Part shown: piece after piece, positions 15,146 to 16,466 of the stretch
Layout of the letters: each line of letters opens with the position of its first letter
How positions within the stretch are numbered: position 1 is the stretch's first letter
NCBI GenBank assembly: GCA_002418705.1
Contig: DIEQ01000122.1
Coordinates: forward strand, 1 to 16,466
DNA: 16,466 nt
Reading direction: 5' to 3'
Source: Mageeibacillus sp. UBA5770
GTDB taxonomy: Bacteria > Bacillota_A > Clostridia > Saccharofermentanales > Saccharofermentanaceae
The notes under the pieces: model-generated
Told to the model about the DNA's origin: nothing
Database searches by the model: none
Seen by the model: only the letters and a program-made list of their open reading frames with translations
Position numbers and translations under genes: made by a program

Positions 15146-15224
15146 GTTTAGTTTGTTTATTCTACTAAACATATTTGCTTGTGTAAATAGCTTTTTAAAT
15201 TTTATAAACTTTTTTGTTTAGTAG
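15146..15224. promoter_or_regulatory. Operator cluster (GTTTAGT/ACTAAAC) between xis and the XRE regulator
   Basis: GTTTAGT at 15146-15152, ACTAAAC at 15164-15170 and GTTTAGT at 15216-15222. The last two extend to a perfect 10-bp inverted pair, CTACTAAACA / TGTTTAGTAG. The 15164 site overlaps the -10 of the xis-int promoter, and the 15216 site lies just before the -35 of the regulator promoter. The same motif forms the hairpin at the start of the 114-bp repeats. The likely binder is the XRE protein or Xis (inference). Confidence 0.6.
15159..15187 (-). promoter_or_regulatory. Promoter of xis-int
   Basis: Minus strand -35 TTTACA (15182-15187), 17-nt spacer, -10 TAGAAT (15159-15164). The spacer ends in GTTTAG, so the ACTAAAC/GTTTAGT operator covers the -10. 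Confidence 0.7.
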
Positions 15225-15226
15225 TA

Positions 15227-15255
15227 TTGCAATTATCCGAAGGGCAGGATATTCT
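15227..15255 (+). promoter_or_regulatory. Promoter of the XRE regulator gene
   Basis: -35 TTGCAA (15227-15232), 17-nt spacer, -10 TATTCT (15250-15255), about 36 nt before the start codon. Confidence 0.55.
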
Positions 15256-15291
15256 ACATAAAACAAATATGCTTAGAACGGTGATGAATTT

Positions 15292-15795
15292 ATGGCAGTT
15301 GGAGACAGAATAAAACGAATCCGTAATATGAGAGGTCTGACTCAAAAAAACCTCGGCATTGCCATCGGTTATGATGAGAGCTCAGCCGATGTCCGCGTGG
15401 CGCAGTATGAATCCGGCACACGCACACCGAAAGAAGACGCACTCATAAAGATAGCGCAGGCATTGGATGTCAATTACCGCGCACTTTATGATCCGACGCA
15501 TTATTCGGCTGAGGATGTGATGTTCACACTTTTTGAATTGGATGAGAATTACAGCGGCATGCAGATTCATGAGGTAATTGATAACAGCGATCCTGCTTAT
15601 CCCACAACGCGGCTAGCTGTGAGCTTTGGAAGAAAAATCCTGGATGACTTCCTGAAAGAATGGCAGCAACGAAAAAAAGACCTTGCTGACGGTGTGATCA
15701 GCAAAGCCGAATATTTCGAATGGAAGGTCAACTGGCCGTCAACCTGTGATGACTGCGGGCAATTTGAACCCTCCAAAAAATGGCGCAAAGAGTAA
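15292..15795 (+). CDS. XRE-family helix-turn-helix regulator of the element
   Basis: A 167-aa protein with an N-terminal HTH_3 domain (about 5-65): IKRIRNMRGLTQKNLGIAIG and RVAQYESGTRTPKEDALIKI. The C-terminal part has no recognised domain. It contains charged helices (FGRKILDDFLKEWQQRKKDL) and an end with a Cys-x-x-Cys pair (TCDDCGQ). It is transcribed divergently from xis-int, the usual place for a repressor that keeps excision off. The start ATG at 15292 has GGTGA about 7 nt before it. The likely targets are the GTTTAGT/ACTAAAC sites in the shared promoter region. There is no ImmA-type peptidase partner beside it. Confidence 0.9.
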   Translation: MAVGDRIKRIRNMRGLTQKNLGIAIGYDESSADVRVAQYESGTRTPKEDALIKIAQALDVNYRALYDPTHYSAEDVMFTLFELDENYSGMQIHEVIDNSDPAYPTTRLAVSFGRKILDDFLKEWQQRKKDLADGVISKAEYFEWKVNWPSTCDDCGQFEPSKKWRKE

Positions 15796-15856
15796 CCTTC
15801 ATTTATTCTCAGAATACAGATGATAACCCGCTGTTTATATTCCGCTTCACTAAATC

Positions 15857-15875
15857 TGTTATCATTCTGTTATCA
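15857..15875 (+). repeat. Integrase arm-like repeat pair at the right end
   Basis: TGTTATCA-ttc-TGTTATCA (15857-15864, 15868-15875), period 11 bp, 62 bp inside the right core. The same pair with a different 3-nt linker is at 6434-6452 and 7601-7619, in the same orientation. TTCCGCTT precedes the pair at both ends. Confidence 0.7.
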
Positions 15876-15881
15876 TTCGGC

Positions 15882-15926
15882 AAAAAAATTCCCCGGGAAG
15901 CCTTGTTTATCAGGCTTCCCGGGGAA
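15882..15926 (-). terminator. guaA terminator inside the element end
   Basis: A perfect 14-bp stem TTCCCCGGGAAGCC / GGCTTCCCGGGGAA with a 10-nt loop is followed on the minus strand by seven U. It lies 7 bp past the guaA stop codon. It is inside the element boundary, so the element brings its own terminator for guaA. Confidence 0.92.
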
Positions 15927-15932
15927 ATATTT

Positions 15933-16466
15933 TTATTCCCACTCAATCGTCGCCGGCGGCTTGCTGGTTATATCGTACACGATGCGGTTGATGTGTCCGA
16001 CTTCGTTGACGATTCTGCGTGAGCAGAGATCCAGGACTTCATATGGTATTCTTGCAAAGTCCGCGGTCATGAAGTCGCTTGTCGTTACACCGCGAAGTGC
16101 GAGCATATAGTCATATGTACGTCCGTCGCCCATGACGCCTACCGAGCGGACATTGGTAAGTACGGCAAAGTACTGGTTGATGTCGCGGCCGAGACCGGCT
16201 TTTTTAATTTCTTCACGGAAGATGAAATCGGCATCACGAAGGATGGACAGCTTGTGCTCCGTTACCTCTCCCATGATTCGAATGGCGAGTCCCGGGCCCG
16301 GGAAGGGCTGGCGCCATACGAGATCTTCCGGTATTCCTAATTCAAGTCCGGCTTTTCTGACTTCATCCTTGAAAAGATCGCGCAGGGGCTCGATGAGTCC
16401 CTTGAAAGCGATATCGTCAGGAAGTCCGCCGACATTGTGATGGCTCTTGATAACGGCGGCATCGCC
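15933..16466 (-). CDS. guaA: GMP synthase (glutamine-hydrolysing), C-terminal part
   Basis: GMP synthase converts XMP to GMP with ATP and glutamine. The visible 177 codons cover the end of the ATP-pyrophosphatase domain and the dimerization domain. Motifs are [68 protein letters not shown], and the C-terminus [12 protein letters not shown]. The upstream part lies beyond the right edge. The last codons (GAG TGG GAA TAA) contain the integration core of the mobile element. Insertion left the protein sequence intact and changed only the last Glu codon and the stop, relative to the displaced tail at 6320-6331. Confidence 0.97.
   Translation of the reverse strand, partial: GDAAVIKSHHNVGGLPDDIAFKGLIEPLRDLFKDEVRKAGLELGIPEDLVWRQPFPGPGLAIRIMGEVTEHKLSILRDADFIFREEIKKAGLGRDINQYFAVLTNVRSVGVMGDGRTYDYMLALRGVTTSDFMTADFARIPYEVLDLCSRRIVNEVGHINRIVYDITSKPPATIEWE
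15937..15945. repeat. attR core within the guaA 3' end
   Basis: TCCCACTCA, identical to the left copy at 6324-6332. It encodes part of the final Ile-Glu-Trp-Glu of GMP synthase. Confidence 0.85.

Larger units (their letters stand above)
6324..15945. mobile_element. Integrative mobilizable element at the guaA 3' end
   Basis: About 9.6 kb bounded by 9-bp core repeats. It carries a tyrosine integrase, an excisionase-like protein, an XRE regulator, a MOBP relaxase with MobC, a probable oriT, and AT-rich cargo (ABC transporter, small exported protein, peptidase E). Paired TGTTATCA arm-like repeats lie near both ends. No coupling protein, VirB4 or other mating-pore gene is present, so transfer would need a helper conjugative element. 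The boundary calls rest on the displaced guaA tail at the left end. Confidence 0.85.

Noticed and set aside
15780..16110. Two plus-strand open frames at the right end
   Set aside because: They run antisense to the guaA end and through its terminator and the arm repeats, without ribosome binding sites or recognisable products.

Overview
The window reads as chromosome of a low-to-mid GC Gram-positive anaerobe, most likely Lachnospiraceae (Clostridia). The reasons are strong purine-rich Shine-Dalgarno sequences, U-tract terminators, an inverted-domain GH3 glycosidase of the kind known from Ruminococcus and Butyrivibrio, and a small clostridial-type mobilizable element. This placement is inferred from gene types; no database search was possible.

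Left flank (1-6323), chromosomal. The start of pyrG (CTP synthase, minus strand) runs off the left edge. Its leader holds an intrinsic terminator and a hairpin that covers the ribosome binding site. A cytosolic GH3 beta-glycosidase (minus) and an AraC-family regulator (plus) diverge from a shared promoter region, a typical sugar-utilisation pair. A SUMF1/FGE-fold protein (minus) lies tail-to-tail with the regulator. Its roughly 260-nt leader contains a 12-codon ORF with three consecutive Cys codons and mutually exclusive hairpins ending in a terminator. A nested palindrome (6132-6316) follows.

Mobile element (about 6324-15945, 9.6 kb) inserted at the 3' end of guaA. The right junction lies in the last codons of intact guaA. 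The left junction keeps the displaced old guaA tail, GAG TGG GAG TGA (Glu-Trp-Glu-stop), with a 9-bp shared core. Pairs of TGTTATCA repeats at 11-bp period near both ends look like integrase arm sites. Minus-strand order from the right end is xis, int, a small RHH-like gene, a probable oriT, mobC and a MOBP relaxase; a divergent XRE regulator faces xis. The element carries its own mobilization genes but no visible conjugative pore, so it is probably mobilizable rather than self-transmissible.

Cargo (6460-11680) is visibly AT-richer. It comprises a small exported protein with an apparent one-base frameshift in its signal peptide, two FtsX/MacB-type permeases, an ABC ATPase, and a peptidase E (S51) gene. 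The peptidase E segment sits between two 114-bp direct repeats (93% identical) that each carry a copy of the left-end arm site, which suggests separate acquisition.

Right flank: the C-terminal 177 codons of guaA (GMP synthase), with a terminator now supplied by the end of the element.
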